A DNA stretch of 59,518 bases from Clostridiales bacterium (GCA_031263155.1 JAISGK010000105.1:1-59518), one strand, 5' to 3'; positions 41,794 through 51,465 are shown, counted from the stretch's first letter. Numbers and translations: made by a program. Notes: generated by a model not told the origin, from the letters alone.

Positions 41794-42894
41794 TTAAACG
41801 TTAAACCTAAACAGGGTAACATCGCCATCTTTCATAACATAGTCTTTCCCTTCAAGCCGTACAAGGCCGCGCTCTTTTGCGGCGCTGTGCGACCCGCAGC
41901 GCATCAGGTCGTCATAACTAACGATCTCTGCGCGTATGAAGCCGCGCTCCATGTCCGTGTGAATTTTACCCGCTGCTTGCGGGGCTTTTGTCCCTTTTTT
42001 TATTGTCCAAGCGCGTGATTCTTTTGGCCCTGCTGTCAAAAAGCTGATGAGATTTAGCAAACTATAACTGGCGACAATAAGACGATCAAGCCCGCTGCCA
42101 TTTACGCCAAACTCCGCCAAAAACTCGCGGCGCTCGTTATCGTCAAGTTCCGCGATTTCTTCCTCTATTTTAGCGCAAACAATATATAGCCGCGCCCTTT
42201 CTTTGCTGACAATACCCCTCACAATTTCTACGTGCGGATTGTTTGCGGAATCATTTGCCAAGTCGCTTTCGCCAACGTTAACGGCATACAGCACGGGTTT
42301 ATTTGTAAGCAGGTTAAGCTCTTTAAGCAGAGCTGCCTCTTCGCTATCCACATCCAAGTCGAGAGCGCGCGCGCAAACGCCAGATTCCATGCCCGCAAGC
42401 AGACGCGAGAGCAAGTTTGCCTCTTTGGCAGTTTTTATATCCGTTCGCACCGATTTATGTGCTTTAGACAACCTGCGTTCGATAATCTCGAGATCGGCCA
42501 AAATAAGTTCCGTGTTGATAATGTCAATGTCGCGGGCGGGGTCAACTCCGTTTTCTACATGTATGACGTTTTCATCGTCAAAGCAACGCACAACGTGTAC
42601 GATGGCGTCCACTTCGCGAATATGAGACAAAAATTGATTGCCCAAGCCTTCACCTTTGCTTGCGCCCTTCACCAACCCCGCTATGTCTACAAATTCTATT
42701 ATGGCATGAGAGGTCTTTTGCGAGCTATACATGGCGGTCAGTTTGGCCAATCGTTCATCCGGCACGGCGACGACGCCCACATTGGGGTCTATTGTGCAAA
42801 AAGGATAGTTGGAGGCCTCCGCGCCGGCCCTTGTCAGCGAGTTAAACAAGGTGCTTTTGCCTACATTGGGCAGTCCGACAACGCCCAGTTTCAT
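41794..42894 (-). CDS. ychF: Redox-regulated ATPase/GTP-binding protein YchF
   Basis: A 366-residue Obg-family P-loop protein. G1 is GLPNVGKSTLF, G3 is FVDIAGLVKGASKGEGLGNQFLSHIREVDAIVHVVRCF, and NVGESD lies near the G4 position. The C-terminal TGS domain contains RAWTIKKGTKAPQAAGKIHTDMERGFIRAEIVSYDDL. YchF (OLA1 in eukaryotes) prefers ATP and associates with ribosomes; it affects stress responses. Its start codon overlaps the stop of the small membrane-protein gene at 42894-43088 by one base (TAATG). Confidence 0.95.
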   Translation of the reverse strand: MKLGVVGLPNVGKSTLFNSLTRAGAEASNYPFCTIDPNVGVVAVPDERLAKLTAMYSSQKTSHAIIEFVDIAGLVKGASKGEGLGNQFLSHIREVDAIVHVVRCFDDENVIHVENGVDPARDIDIINTELILADLEIIERRLSKAHKSVRTDIKTAKEANLLSRLLAGMESGVCARALDLDVDSEEAALLKELNLLTNKPVLYAVNVGESDLANDSANNPHVEIVRGIVSKERARLYIVCAKIEEEIAELDDNERREFLAEFGVNGSGLDRLIVASYSLLNLISFLTAGPKESRAWTIKKGTKAPQAAGKIHTDMERGFIRAEIVSYDDLMRCGSHSAAKERGLVRLEGKDYVMKDGDVTLFRFNV

Positions 42895-43088
42895 TATTCT
42901 TCCGTTTTATCCTGGCGCAGCATTTGAGCAATGCTCAGGACAGACGTGATGATAGTGACCAGAGCGGTAAATACGCGAATAAACATCATAAAATTGTCAA
43001 CTTGACGATCTTTTGCCTCTTGAACAGCTACTTCTTCCTGCTCGCGCTTTGCGACGCGATAGTGACGTCTCCCTCGCGATTGCGACAT
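42894..43088 (-). CDS. Small single-pass membrane protein coupled to ychF
   Basis: A 64-residue protein of unknown function. The first 33 residues are highly charged (QSRGRRHYRVAKREQEEVAVQEAKDRQ), then one hydrophobic segment (MMFIRVFTALVTIITSVLSIAQML) and a short acidic tail. AAAGAGG precedes the ATG, and the stop overlaps the ychF start, so it is a real co-translated gene. No family recognised. Confidence 0.65.
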   Translation of the reverse strand: MSQSRGRRHYRVAKREQEEVAVQEAKDRQVDNFMMFIRVFTALVTIITSVLSIAQMLRQDKTEE

Positions 43089-43143
43089 AATAAAACCTCT
43101 TTCCGGCTATCGCCATTTTTTGGAAGTATAGCATATATTGGGA

Positions 43144-43770
43144 TTAGCCGCAACCATTTTGAAAGGTACCTGTTTGCAAGATACCTGTTTGCGAGGTACT
43201 TGAATTTGAGTGTAGTGAGAAATGTGAAGACCTCTGAGTCTCCAGCAAATACAACGTGCGTTGGCTATCTTCAACTTCACTCTTTGCCAATAGCACGAAG
43301 TATTCACAAAAGACTTCCTCAAAATGAGATTCGTTGTAGTCGTCAAATATGTCCGTGCGCGTTTTCAGGAGTAACTGAACCTGTGAGTCTTCTTTCGGAA
43401 CAAACTCAATTATCAGATAACGGCACAGACCACTAAGCCAATTTGCTATTTTGTCAAATGGTAAATTATTGGATATTGCCATATGGTGAATTACCGCAAG
43501 CATCATAATGACATCCGGCTTTTGTCGCTCATCAATTGTGAGACGCTCATTATTGCCAAAGCCGATTGCGGGACTTGGGGCTGTCAAGTCTAGAATTAGC
43601 GGCAACGTTTTATCATGAGTTTTCTTTACTCGCCGCCAGTTGCTATCCACGGCTACAGGGTCAATGTCAAAAGCTACAGTATGTGCGCCTAAATCTGTAG
43701 CTATCTGGGAGTAATGCCCATTGTTCGCACCTAAGTCCCAAACTGCTTTCACATTGTTGCACTTTTGCAA
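43144..43770 (-). pseudogene. C-terminal (SAM-binding) half of an interrupted methyltransferase
   Basis: This frame directly continues the one at 43771-44601; only the TAA at 43771-43773 separates them. It begins with the SAM-binding motif KAVWDLGANNGHYSQIATDLGAHTVAFDIDPVAVDSN and contains VIMMLAVIHHMAISNNLPFDKIANWLSGLCRYLIIEFVPKEDSQV, a class I Rossmann methyltransferase core. The last residues come from three imperfect 15-bp repeats near 43160-43205 (SQTGI, LQTGT, FQNG). The first codon after the stop is TTG with no ribosome site, so independent translation is unlikely. With the upstream half it matches the length of large NoeA-like methyltransferases. Confidence 0.75.
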
Positions 43771-44601
43771 TTACGCTGCGACTATGCCTTCTTTGCTTTC
43801 AGCCGCATACTCCGAATAGTTGGTGTGCGTATAGTAATTGCCCCACTCTGTTGTGACGCTTTTCATTTTCAGACGCTGAATGCCAGTATATAGTGACTGC
43901 GCTAAGGCTTCATAGGCATTTTTGCCCATATATATTTGTTTAGTACTGCTAATCCTCTTACCTTCCTCAGCGTGCGCGGCAATAGATTTTGCGTGTAGAT
44001 GGATATGGAGATGCCCAAACAAACCGCCGCGCCTTTTTAACAAATTTGAAGCTAGATCAAGGGGTATGCCGTCAATAAAAGACTGCATCAGTTTCGACAG
44101 CCGTATATCCACAATCTGCATAAGCAAAAGCGGAGCAAGAAAATGGCGGCAAAATTGCCCATAGGCGATCCACGGACTCCTCTCTTCATATATTTCAAAC
44201 GACAGTGTGTCAATTATCAGTGCGTACCTGTTGAGGAACTGTATATTGTATGAGCTGGCATCCTTAAGGAACATCCCGTATTTAAGCGCGGTCAAGTGGA
44301 CTTTCAGCGTTGTTAGCGCTGCGTCTTGATACTGCCCGAAACTCCACTCATAGGGGTATGAGACAAATGGAACTCGCTTCGGCTGGATTACAATGCCACC
44401 ATGAGAATCATATCCGCCAATCGTAATTTCTTTATGCGGAATTATCAGCCGCTCTTTTACAAGCTCCTCGTACAGACCGGAATCCATCAGTTGACGGTAT
44501 TTTTCTAAATAAGCTGGTCTAATTTGCCTGTACAGCACGCCGTCCTTATGAAACACAAACCCTGAGCGATCGCGGAATGAACTTGGCTCTCTACTAATCA
44601 T
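43771..44601 (-). pseudogene. N-terminal half of an interrupted class I methyltransferase
   Basis: 277 codons starting MISREPSSFRDRSGFVFHKDGVLYRQI. This opening, with YLEKYRQLMDSGLYEELVKERLIIPH, YPYEWSFGQYQDAAL and LFLKDASSYNIQF-type segments, is the accessory N-terminal region of a family whose members run on into a SAM-binding domain. Here the frame ends in TAA at 43771 after KEGIVAA and resumes in the same frame with LQKCNNVKAVWDLG. A single base change to TAA explains this. ATG 44601 overlaps the end of the small membrane-protein gene, so the gene was part of the operon read from 47011. Either a recent pseudogene or a sequencing error. Confidence 0.78.
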
Positions 44602-44794
44602 CAATTTTCTCGAAATCATCCGTAGATAAGAGCATTTCCGCATTTTCGGCAGATTTATTTCTCTTCTCAATTGGCGATTTACCGAATAAAATGCGGATCT
44701 TGTTTCTGAACGCAAATAGTGTCGCCGCCGCAACTGGGATTGCCGCGACCAATGCTTGAATGAGCATGGAACCCGTACTTGAGTCAATATACAT
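44594..44794 (-). CDS. Small single-pass membrane protein of the sulfatase operon
   Basis: A 66-residue protein: a short polar start (MYIDSSTGS), one hydrophobic segment (MLIQALVAAIPVAAATLFAF), then basic (RNKIRILFGK) and acidic tails. ATG 44794 has an excellent AGGAGGGATG site. The stop overlaps the methyltransferase start by eight bases. Proteins like this often sit between sulfatase-like and methyltransferase genes in such clusters; no function is known. Confidence 0.7.
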   Translation of the reverse strand: MYIDSSTGSMLIQALVAAIPVAAATLFAFRNKIRILFGKSPIEKRNKSAENAEMLLSTDDFEKIDD

Positions 44795-44876
44795 TTCATC
44801 CCTCCTGATTTTATTGGTTAAATTGGTACAGTTATAAAGGATCGTCCTTTTCTCTATTGAAAAAACCCGCAATGTT

Positions 44877-45239
44877 TTATTCATCCTCCAATACTTGCGA
44901 TCGGAGGAACTTCTTCAAGAAATTGCGCACCCTTTGTCTGCGTTTGTATAAATTTGGAAGCAACAAAGCGAATATCATTGCAAATAGGGTGTACTTTATG
45001 ATGAAACTTGAGTAAAAGATACTGCTGTTAGTGGTTCGGTCAAATGGCGAGAATGACACCGTCCTGTCGTGAAACGTAATAAACATTATCAAGTTGACAA
45101 AGAAAATTATTGCCATTGAGTAAAGAAGAAACACAAACAACACTTCCTGCCAATTTTCTTTATCTGCTTTGTTAATTCCATGCAAACGCAGTGATACAAG
45201 ACCTGGCACAGACAGCATAAGAAACGCGATAAACCACAT
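44877..45239 (-). CDS. Small membrane protein with three membrane segments
   Basis: A 120-residue protein with hydrophobic segments near residues 2-18, 35-56 and 80-97 and a basic C-terminus (YKRRQRVRNFLKKFLRS). No family is recognised. Its start overlaps the stop of the sulfatase-like gene (TGATG), so it is translationally coupled and probably a partner of that membrane enzyme. Confidence 0.7.
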   Translation of the reverse strand: MWFIAFLMLSVPGLVSLRLHGINKADKENWQEVLFVFLLYSMAIIFFVNLIMFITFHDRTVSFSPFDRTTNSSIFYSSFIIKYTLFAMIFALLLPNLYKRRQRVRNFLKKFLRSQVLEDE

Positions 45240-47011
45240 CAGTATGTACCTCCGTTCTCCTGCGGGAGATAATCATAGTTACCCTCGCCCACAAAATGAT
45301 TAACAAGCCAGCGGGCGATATTGAGCGGGTCAAGCGGCTTGTCTGGTTCTCCGTACTTTTCAGGTATGTAAACAGCGGACATAACATCAAGGTTCATGTC
45401 GAGCATAGCCTCAAGGTTCCACCCTTTCTCCTCTAAATATTCTTGGTCAAAATACGCCCTCCCCTCTCTGCCAATGCCGTGTATACCATGGTCGCCCTGC
45501 AATATAATAATCGCGTCTGGGTCACTTTCGATTATTACATCAACAAGAATGAGCATTTCTTTAGCTGCGTACTTATGCTGAGGATAATATAGCATAACAT
45601 CTCTTGGATCTTCGTGCTTCTCTTTGTAAACATCACCATTTTCGTCAAGCCAAAAGGCACGTCCGATTGGTTCTTCATAAATTACATCACCAATCTGATT
45701 CCCAAACCCGCCAACGTGTACTGTCCCATTAAAAAAGTATATGAAATGCGGGGCCTCAAGATTAATGGCGTAACTCATCGCCCTAACCATACCGGCTAAA
45801 TTGTCTCGAGAATCGCTGTTTTCTGTCACGAATCTATCGATTGTCGATTGCGCTTCAGGAATAGGCATTGTGTTTGCTACAGGTCTTTTGCTTTCGACAT
45901 ATTCATCAAATCGCGTCTGCCAAATCTGCAATGCAGTTGCAGGGATATAAAGTGAGAAGAAATCCTGAAACTTAGCAAATTCGACATTCTCTTTTCTAAT
46001 TTCGTCCAAATCATCAGTTGTGGTTGCTGAGTCAAAGTCAATTATTGCGTTCTGCCGCAAGTATCCGTAGCTTGCGGTCAGGTAGCCTGCATCGCGAAAA
46101 GCTGTTTGTATCTCATCTTGATCGTAAACCTTGCCCATATCAACGCCGTTTTCGTTTATGTAAATATTAACCCTGCTTTCGCGGTTCGAGCGCGTAAGAT
46201 TGGATACTCTCTTAAACACATCTGCTAAAAAGCTGTCATAGAAGGTCGGAGAAGTCATTGCGGGGACAGCGATATGTGTATACCCCGCCTCCAACCTCGC
46301 GCTTAGGTTAATAATAAGACCTCGCTCGGCGAGACTTTTTTTGAGTTCGGTTTGTGATTCACCAAAATATTTCTCTACAGCATCAAAGCCCATCATTCCA
46401 TCCATATGTATCCAGTAGACATTGGGGTGTGGCAAGTTTGAGTCGATATTAAACTCCGTCTTTATTTCGTATGAACCTCCGTTTTGCTCCGCCACTACTA
46501 TGTTTTCAGCGTTTGTTATAGTGCTGCTAAAGGCAGGGACAAAATTGAACGCAAATAAGCCGCATAACACCAATGCTACTGTGTTCGTTATTAGTCGGTT
46601 GGTCTTGATAGACCTTAACCATAACGCTGTTACTACTACAATTAGGAGCATAATAAAACCAATAACTCGAGGTGACGGAGCTACAAGCGAACCCCCGCGC
46701 GTCTCCATCTCAATGACGGCTTTTTTGTAGAATAAGCCGTATATTTGCTTAAACAACCAAAATTCCACCCAGAACACTATCATCACTTCAAGCGCTCGGC
46801 GATACTTAATGAAACGCGTTGCAACAAAGTACAGCGCTAAACTGACTCCCGCCAATATGCCGCCAAAGATAGGGCAATGCTCAAACACTATGCCTTGGTC
46901 GGCGTTCTTGTTGTACAGATAGAATAGTACAATGCTTGGCATAAGTATAACGGCAATGAAATAGAAAAGCCGTTCCACTACAATATCAGGTCCGATTTTC
47001 TTTGCTTCCAA
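45239..47011 (-). CDS. Membrane sulfatase-like transferase (alkaline phosphatase superfamily)
   Basis: A 590-residue membrane protein. About five hydrophobic segments fill the first 200 residues; an extracellular alkaline-phosphatase-fold domain follows with NVYWIHMDGMMGFDAVEKYFG (metal-binding Asp in HMDG) and a late IIILQGDHGIHG (metal Asp-His). The sulfatase Cys/Ser modification motif is not evident. Relatives include LtaS-type phosphoglycerol transferases and surface-glycan phosphotransferases. The start is taken as TTG 47011, with GGAGG seven bases upstream; the frame is open to 47092 but no ATG exists there. It leads an operon with two small membrane proteins and a broken methyltransferase. 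Role in surface polymer modification is inference. Confidence 0.78.
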   Translation of the reverse strand: MEAKKIGPDIVVERLFYFIAVILMPSIVLFYLYNKNADQGIVFEHCPIFGGILAGVSLALYFVATRFIKYRRALEVMIVFWVEFWLFKQIYGLFYKKAVIEMETRGGSLVAPSPRVIGFIMLLIVVVTALWLRSIKTNRLITNTVALVLCGLFAFNFVPAFSSTITNAENIVVAEQNGGSYEIKTEFNIDSNLPHPNVYWIHMDGMMGFDAVEKYFGESQTELKKSLAERGLIINLSARLEAGYTHIAVPAMTSPTFYDSFLADVFKRVSNLTRSNRESRVNIYINENGVDMGKVYDQDEIQTAFRDAGYLTASYGYLRQNAIIDFDSATTTDDLDEIRKENVEFAKFQDFFSLYIPATALQIWQTRFDEYVESKRPVANTMPIPEAQSTIDRFVTENSDSRDNLAGMVRAMSYAINLEAPHFIYFFNGTVHVGGFGNQIGDVIYEEPIGRAFWLDENGDVYKEKHEDPRDVMLYYPQHKYAAKEMLILVDVIIESDPDAIIILQGDHGIHGIGREGRAYFDQEYLEEKGWNLEAMLDMNLDVMSAVYIPEKYGEPDKPLDPLNIARWLVNHFVGEGNYDYLPQENGGTY

Positions 47012-47587
47012 GTGGCTACCTCCAAACAGATTGGCTATCACTAAGTGTACTTTTTGATAATAGCTGCCATCATTGCCAAAAGACCATACCAAGGGTGTAT
47101 ACAGCGCCCATTGGTGTCAAAATTATGAATTTTCTACGAAATTTCCCGAAAATATGGTTGAAGTTTTAATTTGGTTATGGTAAAATCTCCCACACAAGAC
47201 GACTATCAAAAAGTACACATTTTGATAGCCTCTCCACCTCTACTTCTTGGCACGGTACTCTCACGGGTGATTTTTGGCATAAAAAACACCTGCGAGAGAA
47301 AGAAAATCGCCCCTTCCCAACTGTAGGCGCCATGTGAATCTACTCATTATTCCCCAATTCATGAACGTTCGCACCCGCAACGACAGCCGCTATTGGCAAT
47401 CTATGACCTTCGCATCGTATCGCGTTTCGTCCCCATTTTTTCCTTCGATCAGTGGGATTCGTGCCTACGGATTCACGCGCCAACGGCGCTTTTGTTATGC
47501 AAACGTCCTGCGATTCTCAGTCCAGCTATGTTGTTGATGACCTGAGCGAAAGCTTCGCGCACAAAACGTCTGCTCTTTTCGCGCAAC
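47012..47587. other. Gene-poor stretch with a 15-bp inverted repeat
   Basis: No convincing gene. GTGTACTTTTTGATA (47045-47059) and TATCAAAAAGTACAC (47204-47218) are perfect inverted copies flanking 144 bases. Some 370 bases follow before the cotransporter promoter, without recognisable features. Open frames here have no ribosome site and no familiar residues. It could be a decayed small mobile element. Confidence 0.4.
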
Positions 47588-47616
47588 TTGACAGTGGTCG
47601 TAGGCATGTATTATTA
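47588..47616 (+). promoter_or_regulatory. Promoter of the Na/Pi cotransporter gene
   Basis: TTGACA (47588-47593) with an AT-rich -10 region (TATTAT at 47609, or TTATTA at 47611 for a 17-base spacer). The long open frame begins inside this promoter, supporting a start at the downstream ATG 47648. Confidence 0.55.
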
Positions 47617-47647
47617 TATGAATATATTCGAGCGGGAGATGGGATAC

Positions 47648-49414
47648 ATGACATTTGCGAATGTCATTGCTCTGGCAAGTGGGCTGGCAATGTTCCTGTA
47701 CGGCATGACGATTATGGGCAGCGGGCTGGAGGCTCTTGCCGGGGGTAAGCTGGAGAGTATTTTGCAAAAACTAACCTCGTCGGTGCCGCGCGGGGTGATT
47801 TTGGGTACGGCTATAACCGCGATTATTCAATCGTCATCCGCGACCACGGTTATAGTGGTCGGCTTGGTCAATAGCGGTATCATGACGCTTTCGCAAGCCT
47901 CTGGCGTTATCATGGGGGCCAATATTGGCACAACCGCGACAGGCCAAATCATTCGCCTGGCGGAGCTCGCAAACGCTGGCGTCGTGTTTAAAATGCTTAA
48001 TCCAGAAACGCTCGCGCCTATAGCCCTTACGATTGGCGCGTGTTTGTTTGTGTTTATAAAAATGGGCAAACGCAAACATTTTGGGCAGATTCTTCTGGGG
48101 TTTGGTATTCTCTTTACAGGACTTTTTACTATGGAGAATGCGGTTGTGCCCTTGCGTGAGTCACAAGCCTTTGTACATATGTTCACCTCGTTCCGCAATC
48201 CCGTTCTTGGTGTGCTGGCCGGTATGATAGTCACCTCCATCATACAATCATCTTCCGCGTCGTTGGGTATTTTGCAAGCGCTGTCTACTACTTCAATGGT
48301 AACATGGAGCAGCGCGATACCCATTGTTTTGGGTACTAACATTGGTACGACCATAACGGCCCTGCTGGCCTCCATAGGCACATCGCCCTCTGCCAAACGC
48401 GTCGCTTACACGCACGTTTACTTTAATGTGATAGGAACAGTTATTTGGCTGGCCGGCATATACACGGTTAAAGCGGTAGTGGGTTTGCCGTTTTTTAATG
48501 ACATTGTAGGCATGGGCGATATAGCCAACTTTCATACGGTGTTTAATATAATAACTACCCTGTTGTTTATACCCTTTGCGAAACAATTGATCAACCTGTC
48601 ATCGTGGAGTGTGCCCAAGAAAAAAGAAGGCCACCCCGAGCTGTCTCCACTCATTTTGGATACACGTCTTTATACTACCCCGTCGCTGGCCATTGCGCAG
48701 GCGAAATCCTCTGTGCTTAAAATGGGCGAGTTGGCGCTGCTTAATACAGAAAACGCTATCCCATGTCTCTTCTCATTGGATGAAAAAGAGGTCGGCATTG
48801 CCGAGCAGCGCGAAGATATGATGGATAAGCTGGATGTGATGACCCAAAACTATCTTGTGGGCATAACCCGTCTGCTGCTTAATGATGAAGAAGGGAAAGA
48901 AGTGGCCACTATGCTATCGTTCGTTATAGAATACGAACGTATGGGTGACTACGCCATAAACGTAGTGGAGCGCGTGGGGGAGGTACGGGACAAGAACGTA
49001 CGTTTCAGCGATAGAGCGCGAGGTGAGCTGTATGTGTTACGCAACATTGTGCGTGACATACTCCGTTTGACTAACGAGGTCTTGGCCAAAAATGACATGG
49101 CTCTGGCCGAGCGCGTTGAGCCCCTGGAAGAGAACGTGGACGAAATATGCGAAGAACTGCGCGGACGGCATATAACGAGATTAAAGAATGGCGACTGCTC
49201 TATAGAAGCGGGCATTATATATCTTGAGATTTTGACAAATTATGAGCGCATAAGCGACCATTGCAGCAATGTTGCCGCGCATTTGATAGAGAATCGCAGA
49301 AAATATCCTGATCGACATACATATTTGCGCCACTTGCATGAAGGTGGAGAATCGAGTTATAATACGCTCTACGAATCTTACAAAAATGAGTACAAACTTC
49401 CAGAGACTGATTAA
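47648..49414 (+). CDS. Na/Pi cotransporter (NptA/PNaS family) with PhoU-like C-terminus
   Basis: A 588-residue membrane protein. Two inverted Na/Pi-II repeats each carry a QSSSA motif: AIIQSSSATTVIVVGLVNSGIM near residue 57 and SIIQSSSASLGILQALS near 200, with GANIGTTATG and GTNIGTTITA. About nine hydrophobic segments lie before residue 345. The last 200 residues are soluble and helical (EYERMGDYAINVVERV..NYERISDHCSNVAAHLIE), the PhoU-like module that probably senses phosphate or metal. It imports phosphate with sodium. ATG 47648 has GGGAG nine bases upstream. LepA follows 26 bases later. Confidence 0.9.
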   Translation: MTFANVIALASGLAMFLYGMTIMGSGLEALAGGKLESILQKLTSSVPRGVILGTAITAIIQSSSATTVIVVGLVNSGIMTLSQASGVIMGANIGTTATGQIIRLAELANAGVVFKMLNPETLAPIALTIGACLFVFIKMGKRKHFGQILLGFGILFTGLFTMENAVVPLRESQAFVHMFTSFRNPVLGVLAGMIVTSIIQSSSASLGILQALSTTSMVTWSSAIPIVLGTNIGTTITALLASIGTSPSAKRVAYTHVYFNVIGTVIWLAGIYTVKAVVGLPFFNDIVGMGDIANFHTVFNIITTLLFIPFAKQLINLSSWSVPKKKEGHPELSPLILDTRLYTTPSLAIAQAKSSVLKMGELALLNTENAIPCLFSLDEKEVGIAEQREDMMDKLDVMTQNYLVGITRLLLNDEEGKEVATMLSFVIEYERMGDYAINVVERVGEVRDKNVRFSDRARGELYVLRNIVRDILRLTNEVLAKNDMALAERVEPLEENVDEICEELRGRHITRLKNGDCSIEAGIIYLEILTNYERISDHCSNVAAHLIENRRKYPDRHTYLRHLHEGGESSYNTLYESYKNEYKLPETD

Positions 49415-49440
49415 CTTGAGAAACGCAAGAGGGTGTGTAA

Positions 49441-51279
49441 ATGGCATCAAACAGGATACGTAATTTTTGCATAATAGCGCACATTGATCATGGTAAATCC
49501 ACTTTGGCGGATAGGCTTATAGAAAAATCCGGTTTGCTGACCAAACGCGAGATGCAGGAGCAGATTTTGGATAACATGGAGTTGGAGCGCGAGCGCGGAA
49601 TTACCATTAAGGCTCAAGCTGTGCGGCTTATTGTCCATCCGCCTCAAAGCAGGTCGAGCGAGGCTGACAAATCTACCGACGAATCGGAATATGTGCTAAA
49701 CCTTATCGACACACCAGGTCATGTAGACTTTAACTATGAGGTGTCGCGCAGCCTCGCCGCGTGCGAGGGGGCCGTGCTGATTGTGGACGCGGCGCAGGGC
49801 GTCGAGGCTCAAACGCTGGCGAATGTTTATCTCGCGATGGATCACGACCTGACCATCATACCCGTTATTAATAAAATCGACTTGCCCGCCGCCGATCCTG
49901 ACGAGGCCGCCCGCGAAATAGAGGATCTTATTGGTTTGCCCGCCTTTGACGCGCCTCGGGTGAGCGCGAAAAATGGCGTTAATATCGACGCGGTTATTGA
50001 GCAGATAATAAAAAAGATACCTCCGCCGTCTGGAGACGAAGACGCGCCCCTGCGTGCCATGATATTTGACAGTGTGTACGACGCCTACAGGGGTGTTATC
50101 GTATTTATACGGGTGCGCGATGGCGTGCTAAAAAAAGGTATGGCCGTACTGTTTATGGCTACGCAAAAATCGTTCGATGTGGTAGAGGTTGGGGTGTTCG
50201 GTCCGGGTAAATTTATGCCTACAGATGAGTTGCGCGCCGGAGAAGTGGGTTACATGGCGGCAAGTATCAAAAATGTGTCGGACACGCGCATTGGCGACAC
50301 GATAACCGAAGTGGACAGGCAAACCGACTCCCCCTTGCCGGGCTACAAGGATGTTAATCCCATGGTTTACTGTGGCATATTTCCCGCCGATGGAGCAAAG
50401 TATCCTGACTTGCGCGACGCCCTTGATAAACTTAGGCTTAACGACGCCGCGCTGCACTTCGAACCGGAAAATTCCGCCGCGCTCGGTTTTGGGTTCCGCT
50501 GCGGGTTTTTGGGCTTGCTGCATCTGGAGATCATTCAGGAACGCCTGGAGCGCGAATATCTGCTAGACCTTGTCACCACCGCGCCCGGGGTTGTATATCA
50601 CGTATATCTGACAGACGGGGAGAAGCTGGAACTCTCCAATCCGTCTGACATGCCTGATCCGTCGCGCATAGACTTTATGGAAGAGCCTATGGTAAACGCG
50701 GAGATTATTTTACCGATAGACTATATTGGCCCTATTATGGAGCTATGCCAAAAACGTCGCGGCGAATATCTGGGTATGGAATACGTAGAGCAGACCAGAG
50801 CCATTCTAAAATACGAAATGCCGCTTAACGAGATAATCTACGACTTTTTTGATACCTTAAAGTCGCGCAGCAGGGGTTACGCTTCACTCGACTACGACTT
50901 GTCGCGCTATAAAAAATCGGAACTGACTAAACTGGACGTGCTTGTAAACCACGAATTGGTAGACGCCCTGTCTTTTATTGTACATTCGTCCAGCGCGTAT
51001 GAACGCGGGCGTAAGATATGCGAGAAATTGAAGAAAGAGATACCGCGCCATCTGTTTGAGGTACCCATCCAGGCGTGCGTCGGCGGCAAGATTATCGCGC
51101 GCGAAACAGTTTCCGCGTTGCGCAAAGACGTGCTTGCCAAGTGTTATGGTGGCGATATAACGCGTAAAAAAAAGCTGCTGGAGAAACAGAAGGAAGGCAA
51201 AAAGCGTATGCGTAGCATAGGCGCAGTGGAGGTACCGCAATCGGCGTTTATGAGCGTGCTTAAGCTGGAAGAGGAATGA
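49441..51279 (+). CDS. lepA: Elongation factor 4 (LepA), ribosome-associated GTPase
   Basis: A 612-residue translational GTPase. G1 is [16 protein letters not shown]2 lies in [14 protein letters not shown]3 is [10 protein letters not shown] and G4 is PVINKIDLP. Domains II, III and V follow, and the LepA-specific C-terminal domain contains [62 protein letters not shown]. LepA promotes 30S assembly or back-translocation under stress. The switch I region holds a short polar insert ([16 protein letters not shown]) typical of this clade. A terminator at 51281 and a dispersed repeat follow. Confidence 0.96.
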   Translation: MASNRIRNFCIIAHIDHGKSTLADRLIEKSGLLTKREMQEQILDNMELERERGITIKAQAVRLIVHPPQSRSSEADKSTDESEYVLNLIDTPGHVDFNYEVSRSLAACEGAVLIVDAAQGVEAQTLANVYLAMDHDLTIIPVINKIDLPAADPDEAAREIEDLIGLPAFDAPRVSAKNGVNIDAVIEQIIKKIPPPSGDEDAPLRAMIFDSVYDAYRGVIVFIRVRDGVLKKGMAVLFMATQKSFDVVEVGVFGPGKFMPTDELRAGEVGYMAASIKNVSDTRIGDTITEVDRQTDSPLPGYKDVNPMVYCGIFPADGAKYPDLRDALDKLRLNDAALHFEPENSAALGFGFRCGFLGLLHLEIIQERLEREYLLDLVTTAPGVVYHVYLTDGEKLELSNPSDMPDPSRIDFMEEPMVNAEIILPIDYIGPIMELCQKRRGEYLGMEYVEQTRAILKYEMPLNEIIYDFFDTLKSRSRGYASLDYDLSRYKKSELTKLDVLVNHELVDALSFIVHSSSAYERGRKICEKLKKEIPRHLFEVPIQACVGGKIIARETVSALRKDVLAKCYGGDITRKKKLLEKQKEGKKRMRSIGAVEVPQSAFMSVLKLEEE

Positions 51280-51280
51280 T

Positions 51281-51309
51281 AAGGGAAGTCACCCGTTGAC
51301 TTCCCTTTA
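51281..51309 (+). terminator. Terminator of lepA
   Basis: Stem AAGGGAAGTCA (51281-51291) with TGACTTCCCTT (51297-51307), loop CCCGT, then TATAT. Confidence 0.8.
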
Positions 51310-51316
51310 TATATTA

Positions 51317-51440
51317 CTCTAAACGTGCGTTTTCACAAAAGGATTTTGCTTTCGTAGGGGCGCGCACTGCGCGCCCCTACGAGATCATACCCATTGATCG
51401 TTGCGCACTCATACCAAATTTGGAAAATGCACGTTTAGAG
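51317..51440. repeat. MITE-like palindromic repeat, copy 5 (complete)
   Basis: A 124-bp element. Its terminal inverted repeats CTCTAAACGTGCGTTTTC (51317-51334) and GAAAATGCACGTTTAGAG (51423-51440) differ at one of 18 positions. TA flanks both ends, consistent with a TA target duplication. Inside is a hairpin CGTAGGGGCGCGCA/TGCGCGCCCCTACG. It codes for nothing and lies between the convergent lepA and dinB 3' ends. Confidence 0.85.
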
Positions 51441-51465
51441 TATTTATGCTAATGAATGACCTTCG

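Noticed and set aside
43771-43773. TAA read as a recoded amino acid, or an altered genetic code
   Set aside because: TAA, TAG and TGA all end well-recognised genes in this window. Selenocysteine uses TGA and pyrrolysine TAG, so neither fits a TAA.
47452-47748. 98-residue open frame before the Na/Pi cotransporter
   Set aside because: It has no ribosome site, crosses the cotransporter promoter and start, and shows no familiar sequence.
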